Of a DNA stretch of 64,000 bases, positions 1 through 16,382 are shown piece by piece. The position numbers were made by a program, and so were the translations under genes. Every line of letters begins with the position of its first letter. Within the stretch, counting starts at the first letter, position 1. This DNA comes from Glandiceps talaboti (taxonomy: Eukaryota; Hemichordata; Enteropneusta; Spengelidae): assembly GCF_964340395.1 (NCBI RefSeq), contig NC_135555.1, positions 15,603,246-15,667,245 on the forward strand, in the 5' to 3' direction. The notes under the pieces were generated by a model. That model ran no database searches and was not told the DNA's origin. It was given only the letters and a program-made list of their open reading frames with translations.

Positions 1-338
1 GAGGCAGATGATATACCATCGCGTGTTGTACTAATTCGTTTTGGTAATGAGCGAGCTGGGCCATGGGCTGAGTCAAAGGGGATATACATGTACCTGTATG
101 TAGACAGTGCTCTACAGTATATCCATCGGTCTTCACAGTCAAATTACTAAAACCTATAGTCACCTACAAAACGGTGCACTCGTTCTAGTACCTAGTAGCT
201 GCAGGCTATGTCAAAACTAATCCATACAAGGACAGACTTACGTTCACATCTACATCTATGCCATTCTCAGATTACAACAGACTTGTCTTCCGCATGATAC
301 ATAATACGTACATGCAGTACGCCCCCGCATGACCAACA

Positions 339-429
339 ATGTCATTCTACGACCAATCAGAAAAGTACATTGACACCAACGACTTCGGAGAAGTCTTTGG
401 CGAAGTGGACGTGACCAGCTGCAGCAACC
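339..429 (+). CDS. Possible first coding exon of an unidentified gene
   Basis: An ATG at 339 (context AACAATGT) opens 30 codons in a sensible, acidic composition (MSFYDQSEKYIDTNDFGEVF at the start). It ends exactly at a strong donor, C|GTAAGT, leaving phase 1. An in-frame TGA lies just upstream at 330, so this frame starts here unless an acceptor lies between them. A pyrimidine-rich stretch ending CAG near 270 could be the acceptor of a 5'UTR-containing exon. The reverse-strand frame is Cys/Arg-rich and unlike protein. I do not recognise the family and found no following exon on + in the next several kb, so a false exon remains possible. Confidence 0.35.
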
Positions 430-1845
430 GTAAGTGGAAGCCAAGATCACGAATCATTGCAATTACAATCAAATTAACATGTTGAAAAGATTCAATAATA
501 CCGCAAGTGCCTGTTAGATCCGACAAAAGAGGTTGGTGTTTTTTTCAGAACAAAAAATCCACGCTTACACCTAGTCTATTACATGTACTTCTAACTACTT
601 GACGAGATCGTATATTTAAATGTCGTGTCTTGCAATTGGGCATGCGCGATGTCAATCTCGTTCGGTACGGTACATATATATATAATATGTATTCAGTGCA
701 TGTCGCTACAACTGGCCTTAGATTTTTACCGATCACGTGATATTTAAGTCTTAGTAGTCATTAGTGTTTTCCCTAATACGCTCTTGACATAGATGTAAAT
801 AGTCAAGTCTCTCAGGACATAACAAAACAAATAAAGTTCCAGAAGTCACATTAGACGTGGTAAAAGACTGTGCAAAAGTCAAGCGAATCAAGACGATTGA
901 TAGATATGTATTTCTGGTTCACATGCTAATAAGTTGTGAAGTCTGAGTGCATGATGTCACCAGTTCAAACGATAGTATTTGTGGTCAAACGTACCTTAGA
1001 ATGGGATCAAAGCCCTGTTGTCGAGCTCCATTACCGGTATCCAACGCCTTCGTTATTCAGCAATCTGTCTGTCTCTTTTCATTTTATTTCTCTTGACGCA
1101 TGGCACGCATTTTTATTACACTAGTGTATGGCGGCCAACTATGCTGTAAATATCAACACTTAAAGTAGTTGATCACAAAAAGCAAACAAAATGAAAAGCA
1201 AACAAAAAATGAAAACGAAGAATCAGTTGCTAAATCATATCAAATGCTATTTAATATATGATTAAAGACACATTGTTCGGTTTCTTGAAAACAAATGGTG
1301 TGCTTGCCCCCCTCTCTTCCTCAGTTCTGGAAAGAACTTTTAATATGACATCTAAGACATAACTATATCCATAAATCATGTTGAAAGGTGCCACATTTCA
1401 TGCTCTGATTTTTATGAAAGCCATCATTTTTCTTATTTCTAAAGGTAGACAGTATTTAAGATTTGGGTTTTTTTTTTAATTTGTCCAGGTTTCCTTACAA
1501 GGTCTGACCGATAAGGATAGGAGCATTTCTAAATGTAACGTAACCTCTTTTCTGGTTCATTTAATGATAGTGAAAATTTCGGATATCTGGACTGCAGCTC
1601 GAACGTATCTGTATTCGCAATTAGTAGTATCCAGTGCCCTTGAGGACATCTCGGTGATTGTATTACTGCCGTCAACATTGTATGTCGACAAAATATTGAA
1701 AATAGATGAATAATGCCCTACAGGACTATTATAATTACAATCACAACATCGAAAAAAGAAGACATTTTGAACTCTTGAATTATCTATATATGTAGGGATA
1801 GCATTTAAAAGATGATAATATTACAGGGGGGAACAGTATATATAA
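430..1845. other. No gene seen
   Basis: AT-rich sequence. If the exon at 339-429 is real, this is the start of its first intron. Short open frames here lack splice context or protein-like composition. Confidence 0.5.
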
Positions 1846-2315
1846 TACATACATACATACATACATACATACATACATACATACATACATGCATACATGC
1901 ATACATGCATACACACATACACACACATACATACATACATACATACACATACACACATACACATACATACATACATACATACATACATACATACATACAT
2001 ACATACACACATACACATACATACATACATACATACATACATACATACATACACATACACACATACACATACATACATACATACATACATACATACATAC
2101 ACATACATACATACATACATACATACATACATACATACATACATACATACATACATACATACATACATACATACACACACATACATACATACACACACAC
2201 ATACACACACATACACATACATACATACATACATACATACATACATACATTCATACATACATACATACATACATACATACATACACTAATTATACGTACG
2301 TACGACACACAAACA

Positions 2316-2351
<36 letters not shown>
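1846..2351. repeat. (CATA)n microsatellite followed by (CA)n
   Basis: About 440 bases of CATA tetranucleotide with CACA interruptions and occasional GCATACAT variants, then about 45 bases of CA. The tract is open in several frames on both strands (Tyr/Ile/His or Met/Tyr/Val/Cys polymers up to ~200 codons). These are artefacts of a repeat lacking stop codons. Confidence 0.97.
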
Positions 2352-3124
2352 ATGCACAACCATGACATTTGGAAATATAATTTCATTTCAATGTAGTCCA
2401 CATTTTGCAAGAAAAGTACATTAAAAAGTCATGCAGTGCTTTGCCATGGACTCTATCTACATGGTAATTAGAAGCAACGAAATTATTGCATATTATAAAC
2501 CATGTGAGACCTCACGACACATCTACATGGCACGCGATGGTAGTCTGACGCACTGGAAATACATGTACTTGATGTTCCGGCGGTCTACCCGCCAGTGAGG
2601 ATTTCATCATGACGTCATCAGTTTGACAGACGCATTAATACTGTCTCATTTATAGCACCCTTATTGAAATATAGCTCATACAATGTTTTTTGAAACCGAT
2701 TCTTAATCCAGTACATAGGGTAAAGTATTGTCACCTGCTATGGTCTATTTATTCGCCACAGGTCCAGTTAATTTTGTGAAATTAATATCGTAGTAATAAA
2801 ATATTCTGTTGACAATACACACAAACAATGATGTTTGTATGATATTTTTAAGTATATCTCGAGATCACTTTCAAATCCTACGGACTAGACTGACACTAAC
2901 GCTATTACTGGGATAACGTTGACTTAAATCAGTCAATGAACATTGATATCATTATGTAGTAGAATTCTATGGGAAGTATACAATGCAGTATGTATGTTGT
3001 ATAGACTTCTAGAGCATATTTCGAGGACTTCCCCTGTTTACGCTACCTTGATTACAGAGTTATTGTAGTTACACCATCAAGACATCACTTTCACCCATGC
3101 CCTACTACACGCAACAACCATATA

Positions 3125-3125
<1 letters not shown>
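2352..3125. other. No gene seen
   Basis: Unique-looking AT-rich sequence without a credible exon. Confidence 0.5.
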
Positions 3126-3163
<38 letters not shown>

Positions 3164-3191
3164 CGTGCGTGCGTGTGTGTGCGTGTGTGTG
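3126..3191. repeat. (GT)n microsatellite with GC interruptions
   Basis: Dinucleotide GT tract interrupted by several GTGC units. Confidence 0.95.
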
Positions 3192-3749
3192 ATAGGTTGT
3201 CGAAACTAAGGATGCCGCCGTCGTAATTCACGCAGGACATATTTCGGTCTTAGCGTCTTCAGAGTTTATTGACACATTTCTTTCTTCAAAACAGTAATCT
3301 CTTTCAAAATAAAGGTAAAAGCATACGTCACCATTTTAGGTATATAATATATCTCTGCTGTGGCCACAGAATGGCCTCAACAATTACACATACATCGAAT
3401 TTAAACTTACTGACACTGAACAGTGTATTTTTTTGTGAATAGGCCGGCGTCACAACGCTTTTAAGTTTTTAAAAGCTATGAAGTGGTTCGATATTCGTGA
3501 AATTTAATCCTTAAGGTGCGATCCCTCCTTTCAAGTGCGTATAGTACGCCTTTGTTTTCGATCACTCACACCACTTGTAAGAGAACATTTTCTATACTCG
3601 TCTGACGTTTGACAAACTGATGCCAGGAATGCTAAAATATACACGTGAAGGAGTAAAAACTGTTTTAAGAATAAAATCAAACAAGACAGTCTTATAAAAT
3701 GATGTAGGCTAAAATGTATGCTTGGAGTGTCACTCATGCATTGGGGCAT

Positions 3750-4106
3750 TACGTTTTTGACACAGAGCTAGACATATTTCATCTCTAGAGTAACAATAAC
3801 AGAGACACAGCAAACACAGCAAAGTCCTTTGCCCAATCATATTGAACACTGATAAGCATTGATATTCTTTCACAATGCAGTAGAAACAGGCTTCTAATGA
3901 AAACATTGCACATGGACCTAATGTTTTAATGGCTGCAATTGTCTATTTTCTAATTGATAATCAACATATCAACTTGACTACTTCTACATCCCCATTGTGC
4001 ATTGCACCTATATATAATTGTTTCTTTTGCATTAGAAGTTGTCTGAGGGCGTGTAGTAAATGTTATGTCAGATGAGTGAAACATCACGCCAACATCATTT
4101 TAGCTG
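3750..4106 (-). mobile_element. MITE, CAGCT family, left end truncated
   Basis: The right end matches the complete copy at 16383-16785 read on the other strand and ends in CATCATTTTAGCTG followed by TA. The internal stretch around 3960-4060 (cttctacatccccattgtgc and the segment after it) also matches. The far inverted terminus is missing, so the copy is broken near 3745. It sits about 40 bases downstream of the exon-like segment at 4146-4298. Confidence 0.75.
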
Positions 4107-4145
4107 TAATTTGATATCATCGCTGTTGACCGTATCTACACTCAC

Positions 4146-4298
4146 TTGAATCATCTAACAACGAACCAATAATACGAGCAGTGATGGTGGGGTTGCGGAT
4201 TCGGCTGTACATCTTGAATATTTTATCACCGTACCGTGTAGGTGTACATTTTATGTGCAATGTTTTCGGTGTCGATTTCTCGGCTTTGCAACCAACAT
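4146..4298 (-). CDS. Orphan exon, MLLE/PABC-like segment
   Basis: On the minus strand an acceptor (GATTTCAG) is followed by 153 open bases and a strong donor, TTCAA|GTGAGT, giving a symmetric phase-1/phase-1 exon. The protein includes RYGDKIFKMYSRIR then NPTITARIIGSLLDDS. This lines up with the first helices of the MLLE (PABC) domain of poly(A)-binding protein, GERLFPLIQ then HPTLAGKITGMLLE: conserved G-acidic-basic-hydrophobic-F, the P-T pair, basic-I-x-G and LL-acidic. The signature KITGM is changed to RIIGS, so it would be a divergent member, or the likeness may be chance. No neighbouring exon could be tied to it. The gene at 7134-7871 lies upstream on the same strand and might belong with it, but the splice phases do not connect directly. 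Confidence 0.35.
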
Positions 4299-4441
4299 CT
4301 GAAATCAACATAGCTTATGTAGTTGAAATACACAATTTTATTCAGAGACAGGGTTTTCTATGTAACATTCATCTCGATCGTGCTATCAAAACCTGGTCAC
4401 ATCCGGGCACTCAAAATAGATATTGTGCTCACAGATGACCA

Positions 4442-4807
4442 ATTTCCTTGACAATCAAGAGAGATCTATAAGTATGGATGGGGATTGGATATTTATTTTG
4501 GATTTTTATTTTATTAAACAAGTGTACGTACAATAACAAACATTTTACACATTTGTTAATATTTTGTAATGTATTGTTACAACAAGTAATTCATGTTGGC
4601 ATATGTTGTTTTACTTTGATTTTTCAAGTAGAAAGCCATGATACAATTATTGTCTAAATTTAAAAAAAAATCCAAAATGAATAGCCAATCCTCATCCATA
4701 TGACCACTTTAAAATCTCTCCAAACTTTGCCATATTACAAATTGTTTCAGACCCTTTTGAAATAATTAAAGAAATGTGAGGGTTCACCGTCTTGTTGTCA
4801 AGGAAAT
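4442..4807. repeat. Inverted-repeat element
   Basis: Outer ends ATTTCCTTGACAA and TTGTCAAGGAAAT are exact inverted repeats. Further in, 4473-4507 (tatggatggggattggat and what follows) pairs with 4661-4701. The sequence from 4735 to 4863 matches 18715-18850 on the opposite strand, so part of this belongs to a dispersed repeat. No coding sequence. Confidence 0.65.
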
Positions 4808-5126
4808 ATTCAATCTTTTATTTTCCCATAGCGTTAATACAGTGTTAATCGGCCGCCATAAAATGGTTTGGGGGTTTTTCAACTACTAGTATACAGTTGT
4901 TGACCTCTATGTCAATAAGTTGTACGGTCACCCCTGATTTCCCCCCCCCCCTTGATTTCAAAGTTACATGGATTTCAGCATCCTTGAAAAAAAAGTAACC
5001 GAATTCGTTAAAGGAGGAGTTACCACTTCGAGTCTGGACCAGAATAAAATTGATTAAAACGATATTCAAGCCGCAGAGAATATGAAATTTAAGGACCTCA
5101 GATCATATAAAAAGATCTTTTAAGAT

Positions 5127-5239
<113 letters not shown>

Positions 5240-6175
5240 TTTGAACGATGTACCTTTGTAAAACCTTAAACGGGAACACAACTCCAGGAAATAAAAGAAT
5301 TTGTATGCACGTTGGATTCTGGAGAGTTATTTCATGGTTTCACATCATATCACATGATTTTTGCTCAGTTAACAAGGAACACCATTTTGAAAATCCTTCC
5401 ACCTCAGTCTATTGTTCTTTCCGTAGAACACCATTGTCATTGGCTAATTAGGGGTTTTAGCAGACATGAACATTTGACAGAGGAACATTGAATATTTATG
5501 ATTATTTATGACTATTTATCTAAATAAGCTCTTTTGGATTCAGTGTGCATTTAAGAAATATAATTAAATATATTCATGTTTGCTAAAACCCGTGATGAGG
5601 CAATGTTGTTCCACCTAAAGTATAATAAAATTAAAAAGAGTTTCAATTTGGTGTTTCCTAGCAACTGAAAGAAAATTAGGTGATGTGAAATCATAAAATG
5701 GCTCACCAGAACCCAAAGTGTATGAAAAAAATACCGACAGAGTTACACCACTTCCGCGTTGTTTGAAAGATCCCCTTTTAAAAAGTTAATTACAGCGGAT
5801 CAGTAATCACATCACCCACAGTACTGTATCTCGAAATAGAACCATGCCACTCGAGTAAATGTAATATGGACATGCATCAAAATGAACATATTTGACTAAA
5901 ATGGAAATTTAAAAATACACAATTCTAACATTGTAATGGGTGATATATTGACACTTAATTCTCATGAATAGTTTTTTTTGTAAATAATGTCAGAATCAAA
6001 GCAAATTGCTAGGAAATGGCGCTTTTCTCGATCAAATGGCCGTTAATATGTTTTTAAGGTAATGTGAATTGAACTAATTCATCTATTTGCCAAGTGAAAA
6101 TGCAATTAGCTTTGTTTTCCACTCACGTAGGCGTAATAAAATAAAGTTTGGTTCCTCAACCGTAAACGTAATTAT

Positions 6176-6286
<111 letters not shown>

Positions 6287-7118
6287 TTGGGGGAGAGGGA
6301 GAGAGAAAGAAGCAAGTATGCGTTATTTTTTCTGTATTACATAATATTTTCCCCTTTCAATGATCTTGACAACAGAGACTTTATAGTGTATGTAATTGAA
6401 CAGTCACGTATATTTGCATCTAGCATAACTACATGTAATTCGTACAGACGTAATGCTTTTTGAAAACAAAAACAGGAAAACGGGGAAAAAATGAAAATAC
6501 TAAATATAAATAGTCCTTTTTAAAATAAATGATGTTAATTTTAGTGGACGTCGTCTCCATATACGATTACTAGGTTTGTACATGAAAGTGTTGAAATATG
6601 CATGAAAACCCAGCCAAACAGATAACTGAGTCCATGCGCATACTTCAGCGATACGTGATCCAGCTGCCTACATATATATTTGGGCATCCGGGCGGAATAT
6701 GTTCATTTCAGCCACCGCAACATCATTAACAGAGCCACAAAGAAATGCACTGAAATGTACATAATTATGCCAGACGTTTCCTCTTGGACTACTTGCCTCA
6801 AAGACTCTCTGTAAACCGTCGAAATCGATATTGCATTAACTCCAGTCAGGAGGTGTTTGTTAGCTTCCGGCACAACGATCGTAGTTAACAATAACTCAAC
6901 GTTGAAAATGTCAATCTTCGTTCTAGCATGACCTTTAACCTTTTAACCTCTGACATACAGCATATGATATTAAATGGGGGGAAAAACAACTGCAATAACA
7001 CATTTTTTTACAATGATTAATTTGCGTTTAGTAAATAGGTAATACTTCACAAATGCCATGCGCGTAATGTAACTCATCAATTAAAATTGTGTAATACCTT
7101 GGATGTGGAATTTGACAT

Positions 7119-7124
7119 TTTATT
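7119..7124 (-). terminator. Candidate polyadenylation signal (AATAAA)
   Basis: TTTATT on + is AATAAA on -, beginning 10 bases after the TGA of the 7134-7871 frame. That is unusually close but allows a very short 3'UTR if the gene has one coding exon. Confidence 0.35.
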
Positions 7125-7133
7125 GTAAACCTT

Positions 7134-7871
7134 TCAAAGACTGCCGAAAGGTGTTACCGTCTCTTCACGTCTTTGTGCTAGTAAGCTTGGTAGGTGAAAT
7201 GGTCCCTGGGGAGATGTTAGTTCGCCTTCCTCTCCTTCGTCTTCAACAATTTTCTTTTGCGTGTCAAACAGCTCGTAATGTCGAGATATGCTTCGAAGAG
7301 TCGTCGTGGCTAAACTATTTCTACGAGGACCAGGGAATACCTCGGTACCGCGAGCACAAACAGGTGTTATCGGTAAAGAATACCTTCGGTACGGGTGCAG
7401 ATTTTTAGCGGGGCCAGTCAGTGGCCAGTCCTGATTGACTTCAGCGGCTATGTCTTGTTCAGAAAACTGAGGTTCCTCAAAGTTGCTTGACTTATCAGAT
7501 TCGACCGAAGCTGACATTTCTCTTACTGGCAAGGACCGCGATCGCATCACCGGACTACGTAAACCGACATCACCGCTATCAATGTCTCGTTTGACTGTCA
7601 ATCGATCCCCGCTTCTCCTTGGTGAAGGTATTGGCGATATTGATGATTTTCCCGCCTTTTTCGCTGACTGATCGCCGATTGATAGGCCCCTTATATCTAC
7701 TTCGAAGTCGACTTCGGCAGTCGCCAAAGGAGCCGTACCCGTATTCCGACCGCGTCCCTTAGTACCGATATTTTCCGTCTTTCTCTTCGTATTTTCGTTC
7801 TGTGCAAAAGCACCAGCATTTGCCACGTGTTCCCGTTTTTTAAGTAACTTCCCTTTTTGTTGTGAATCCAT
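7134..7871 (-). CDS. Unrecognised Arg/Ser-rich protein, 245 residues
   Basis: The ATG at 7871 has a near-ideal context (AACCATGG), and the frame is open to TGA at 7134-7136. Local GC content and CpG are higher than in the flanks, as for a first exon. The product looks mostly disordered: a basic N terminus (KLLKKRE at 8-14), a PIPSPRR segment (81-86), RSRSLP at 110-115, RRYSLP at 162-167, RRNSL at 183-187 and an acidic run at 210-217. RSRSLP fits the 14-3-3 mode-I consensus and the RRxS sites fit PKA/AGC-kinase targets, which suggests a phospho-regulated cytoplasmic or nuclear protein. A GT at GAGACG|GTAACA, 12 codons before the stop, could be a donor. The frame is then either a whole single-exon gene or exon 1 of a spliced one. 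Family unknown. Confidence 0.6.
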   Translation of the reverse strand: MDSQQKGKLLKKREHVANAGAFAQNENTKRKTENIGTKGRGRNTGTAPLATAEVDFEVDIRGLSIGDQSAKKAGKSSISPIPSPRRSGDRLTVKRDIDSGDVGLRSPVMRSRSLPVREMSASVESDKSSNFEEPQFSEQDIAAEVNQDWPLTGPAKNLHPYRRYSLPITPVCARGTEVFPGPRRNSLATTTLRSISRHYELFDTQKKIVEDEGEEGELTSPQGPFHLPSLLAQRREETVTPFGSL

Positions 7872-8900
7872 GGTTAAAAAAACTCAAAAACTGGTGTTGA
7901 CACAGTCGCAACGTAGCTGGTACTACTACTAGCGAACACGTATACCATATATAGGTGGAACATATACAACCGTACAGCTAGCTACGTATACGTAGTGTAG
8001 TCGTGAACAATATTTCTGTAAATTCGTCAGGTTCAATCCATATACATTCGCTATAGAAAACCCCACAACGGATTAAATGTCCCCATTCACTGAAAGAGTG
8101 ACACTTTGAAGTGATTTAGTGCATTTAATCCAGTTAGCACCACTTTGAATATTAAGTCGTGCTTCATGACGACCAAAACGTAGTCAGGCTCCTGAAATTA
8201 TCTCGGATAAAACACAACGAACTGCACGCAGTTGAAAGCTCGATGATGTACCGATATTAACTGTATGATAATCCAAGCGCTAACTGTGGCACATTTTAAC
8301 TGCTATTACCCAGCAAGTAGTAAGCGAGTCGTTGGCGAATAAAACCTGTTATTATCTCACGGCAAAACATAACTTGCCACTTTCACCAACGTGCAACCCA
8401 CTCGCTATGCTGCTTCCACTGCGTCAGTCCAGGCAAGCCGACGAAAAAGTGAACACCCTGGCACAAACATTTTTTAAACAGACTCCCTAAGTACGGAGTT
8501 TTTTTACCGTTGTTATGTCCTTGGCTACGTTCTGCAAAGAACTTGTAAATACTTACACTAGTAATGCGTCTCACTTTTTCTCGAGACTATTACTGAACAG
8601 AGAGAAGTAGACGGCAATAAAAAAAATACAATTACATTTATAACATATTAAAAAGAATGACTTTAATTTTACGCTTAATTCAATATTACAAAAACACGTG
8701 TACATTTCACGCATTACGAGTCTGTTTTCACTAATGTATTGACATTTCAGTTTTAAATTACTCCATTGTAAACGTTACGATGTCAATTATAACTGTAGTG
8801 TATTTACTCACTTTCATTTGCAATAAAATGTATGATATAATAAAACATAATGCAATAACATAAAAGTGGTTAAAACAATTTTGTAGTTTGAATCGCTAAG
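7872..8900. other. Upstream region of the 245-residue gene; no gene seen
   Basis: Presumed 5'UTR and promoter side of the minus-strand gene. There is a TATA-like stretch (accatatatagg) near 7945-7956, but its role is unproven. Confidence 0.3.
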
Positions 8901-9226
8901 GGTCTGACATTTGATAGTGAAAAAAAATCGAAGTCGTGTATGACAAGCCATTCAGGCCAACAAGTGTTATTCTTACTCTCCCTGTAGTTTTTTGTAAAAC
9001 CAAAAATATACTTTTTGTAACACCGAAAAATGCACACACACAAAAACTACAGCCAGAGTAAGAACAATACTTTTGGCCTGAACGGCTTGCCATAGTCGTG
9101 CTCCCCTCTTCTCGTATGACGTAAAGAGTACTGAACATGTCTTTACAGTCTGACTATTATTGATTGGTATCGAATGATCGATGTTCACGTCATCAAAGTG
9201 CAAGACCGCCATTCAGATGTCAGACC
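8901..9226. mobile_element. Foldback element
   Basis: Termini GGTCTGACAT (8901) and ATGTCAGACC (9217-9226) are inverted repeats. Longer internal arms also pair: gacaagccattcaggcc to ctctccctgtagtttttt on the left, and aaaaactacagccagagtaa to ggcctgaacggcttgcc on the right. Most of the element could fold as one hairpin. No coding sequence; the short frames inside are chance. Confidence 0.75.
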
Positions 9227-12200
9227 AGGTTAATACCATAAAAAAACACCATCCATTAGGTATATAATTATTCCATGATTGTGTTGCACAATAAGTCAAC
9301 GGGCTTCACAAAGAAATGTGTTCCACGTGACGTCACCATTCAACTATAAGGGTCACTGACCTTTTACTGTTGTAGAAAGTGTTTTTTATACGTTACAGAT
9401 GATATATTGTCACGACTCGTTTGTCGCTTAATAATTTCGTTTATACAATATTCAATATGTGTCTATTAACAATATTCATATACTACATGTAGTAACAGGG
9501 GCAAATTAGCGCAAAGGGATTTTTAACCATTCAAGCAGTTTTTTGTACTCACTTACTGCTAAATACCTAAGTGCAGTACAAATTGTATCCTCTAGGATCC
9601 GGATTTATAACATTGTCATTGGTTTTATTGATTTTTGTATGTATACCTTCTCAGTTGTAAAATGCACTAATCGCCATCTTTGTCACCTTTGACCTTTGGC
9701 GGCCATCTTTTCTTAATAGCCAAATCATGATATCTCCCAGGAGATTAATTCATCGGTAAATCGTATCTATTTAAAGGGTTGATGGAAGACTTTTTCAACC
9801 AGTTGCCAAGGTAACACTTTGCACTACTTATCCTTTCTCAATAAACAGCAGATTAAGGTAATTGTATCGTTCCTTGGCACTAATTTAGGACGGAGCATGT
9901 TTTTCTCGAGAAAATGTACCAGTACAATTAGCTTAGTTGGCTTATGTATACACATTGTGGTGTCTCTTTTGAAGGTATCTTACGAACTCATTCTGATAAC
10001 ACTAGCAGCCTTTTGAATCCAAAGTGATTCTCCTTTTCATGGAATACAAAAACTGATCACCATGGCGTCTCTCCACTAATTCATAAAAGAATTTGGATCA
10101 TTGCAAACCTCACTTCGTACACGTATATATAAATCTGCTATTTTCTTCTTTTTCTTTTTTGCGTATTTCAATGCATATTTGTAATCATCGTGATGAACAC
10201 AATCATTCGCTGTTTTTAATTTTCAATATTAAATGCGTGTCAAATGTGTGTCTCGGTCTGCTTTCGAGCTATAGGTAGTATTTCAGTCCACCCCTCTTCT
10301 GTCCAATAAATTATATCCTACCAAATTCCATATTCTCGCAAACCAGAGCTTTTATTTCTTCCGTTACACTTCGGGAGGCTCGTTAAGAACAGGCCGTGGT
10401 TTGCGACGATGAAATTCCAAGGAAACCTTTCTCTATCCCCAATCATTATGGCTCCACGGATAATGTGACACCCATATGAGAACCTGGGATTGAAACACAG
10501 GCCTTTAATGCTGAGGACACCATGCATATCACACATTTGTCAGTACACTTCTGCAAATCAAGGAGACGTCGTCCATCGAATAGCATTTTTCTCATTAAAG
10601 ACTGTACAGTACCCGAGAGAGAACCTCTGAGTCAACAGAAATATATGTTTCCATGATTAAAAAGTCGGTGAAATATCCAAGAAACATATGTATATACAAA
10701 ACGCAAGTGAAATCTTCAGGTAATATGTGAAATGATAAATAAATAATGATTTTATTCATTTCAAAGGATATCTTGTCTGCCACGTTGAATAGAAATAAGT
10801 CGTGTTATTTTCTCTTTTCTAAAACCTAGCACTGTGACATCTAATTACCGTGTACCGCAAAAGGTGATGGGGTGAGCTTTTCCTGTGTGCTGTATCGGCA
10901 AAGCAATCCAAGTCCTTTATTTGTAAGGTAGATCCTAACTTAATTGGACTCTCGTCTGTAGCTAAGTTTGTTATGTACGAGATGTAAGGACACTAATAAT
11001 AGTTCTCCATCTTTGCCAGAGCAAATCAATACAAGACTTGTTTTCCATTGACACGTGGTAATCTTCTTCCTTTGAATTATTAAAATCCAGACAGATAGAC
11101 AGATAATAGGCGGGTTATCTACCGAGTCGCGTTTGGAAACGTGACATGGAAACCTTTCCAGTAATTTGAACGGAAAATCGGCTCTTATATTTATTTGACC
11201 GCAGGCGTTCTTTCATTTGATTTAACTGCTCTAGGAGATACATCTTCATCTTCTTCTTTTTTTTTTTTTGGGGGGGGGTCTATGTCTTACTAAATTGATA
11301 TTCAAGATTCACTTTTCCATATTAACTAAAAACATTCTTATTCGTGCTATTTCCCTAAAAGACAATTGGTTGGTAGTAAATATGTCACACGAGAAACAAT
11401 TTCCCATGTAATCGTGGTAAGCCTCATTCACACGTGTGTGGAATAGGTCAGACGTAACGACAGTGATGAATACATATGATGACACGTTGAGCTGTGGTCG
11501 TTAAAGTTTATTCGGTGCACAGGGTGTTAGTCTTGTTAGTTTAGTGGTCATTTCTATAATCAATCTGTGTTGTACGTCTGACATTAGGCTATATATGGGA
11601 TTCCATTTCTCGTTTATTAGTATTCAACCGTTACCTTTCGATCTTATCATCACGATCGGTGACAGCACCTTGTCTGTGATGATAGGTACTAGTTGGGACC
11701 GCAGCAACAAATATGTCATAGTTTGTTTGAGGTCAAACGCCAAACACGTACTGCTACCTGTTCAACTTCATCCCTGCTTCCACTCATGGTATGACGGTCA
11801 ATCAGTCAGTTTATCTCATCATCCATGGTTTCCCATTTCCACGTACTGTAGAAGTTCATTTATATTAGGTCTCTCCCTATAGCTAAAAACCGATAAATTT
11901 ATTCAAAATGCAATGACATTGCTTCCTGAAATGTTATGTGACATACAGCTGTACCCTACATCTCGAATTCATACTATGCTATGCATATACATCGTTAATG
12001 GTTCGTGATGTCATTAGTTACCCAGGACGATGTCGTCACAATCAGACACGTGCTAAGTCAAGTGTAACATTGTGTTAGTCTAAATGGTAGAAACAAGGAT
12101 ACCAAGAGATTCTTCATATCGCTCGCTAACACTAAATAATATACACAATCCTGATATATATAATTGTCTCAGTGGAGAGAACAGTGTTCGTTGCAATATT

Positions 12201-12248
12201 AGTAAGAGAGCATTATAGACTTAATCCAAGGTGCCTTGAAGTGTCATG
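9227..12248. other. No gene seen; one repeat fragment
   Basis: Three kb without a supportable exon. The stretch 10440-10508 (attatggctccacggataat and the part ending caggcctttaa) matches one end of the elements at 36790 and 42981, so it is a fragment of that family. Confidence 0.5.
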
Positions 12249-12304
12249 CTTCTGCTGCGATCTTCAGACGACTAATGAATATCGTCTGAAGACCGCAGCA
12301 GGAG
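12249..12304. other. Short near-perfect hairpin
   Basis: The 23-base arm 12249-12271 pairs with 12282-12304 across a 10-base loop, with one A-C mismatch and one G-U-type pair. The arm core is tcttcagacga / tcgtctgaaga. It could be a hairpin RNA precursor or a remnant of a palindromic repeat. Confidence 0.7.
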
Positions 12305-12349
12305 TGTGTAACTCAGAGTCGTGACTTACAACATCCTTATACCTTCGAT

Positions 12350-16382
<4,033 letters not shown>

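Noticed and set aside
1780-2410. Overlapping 130-201 codon frames on both strands
   Set aside because: They are translations of the (CATA)n tract, with no stop by composition only.
6703-6933. Minus-strand frame considered as a second exon of the 7134-7871 gene
   Set aside because: No pyrimidine-rich acceptor, only weak or GC-type donors, and no recognisable domain.
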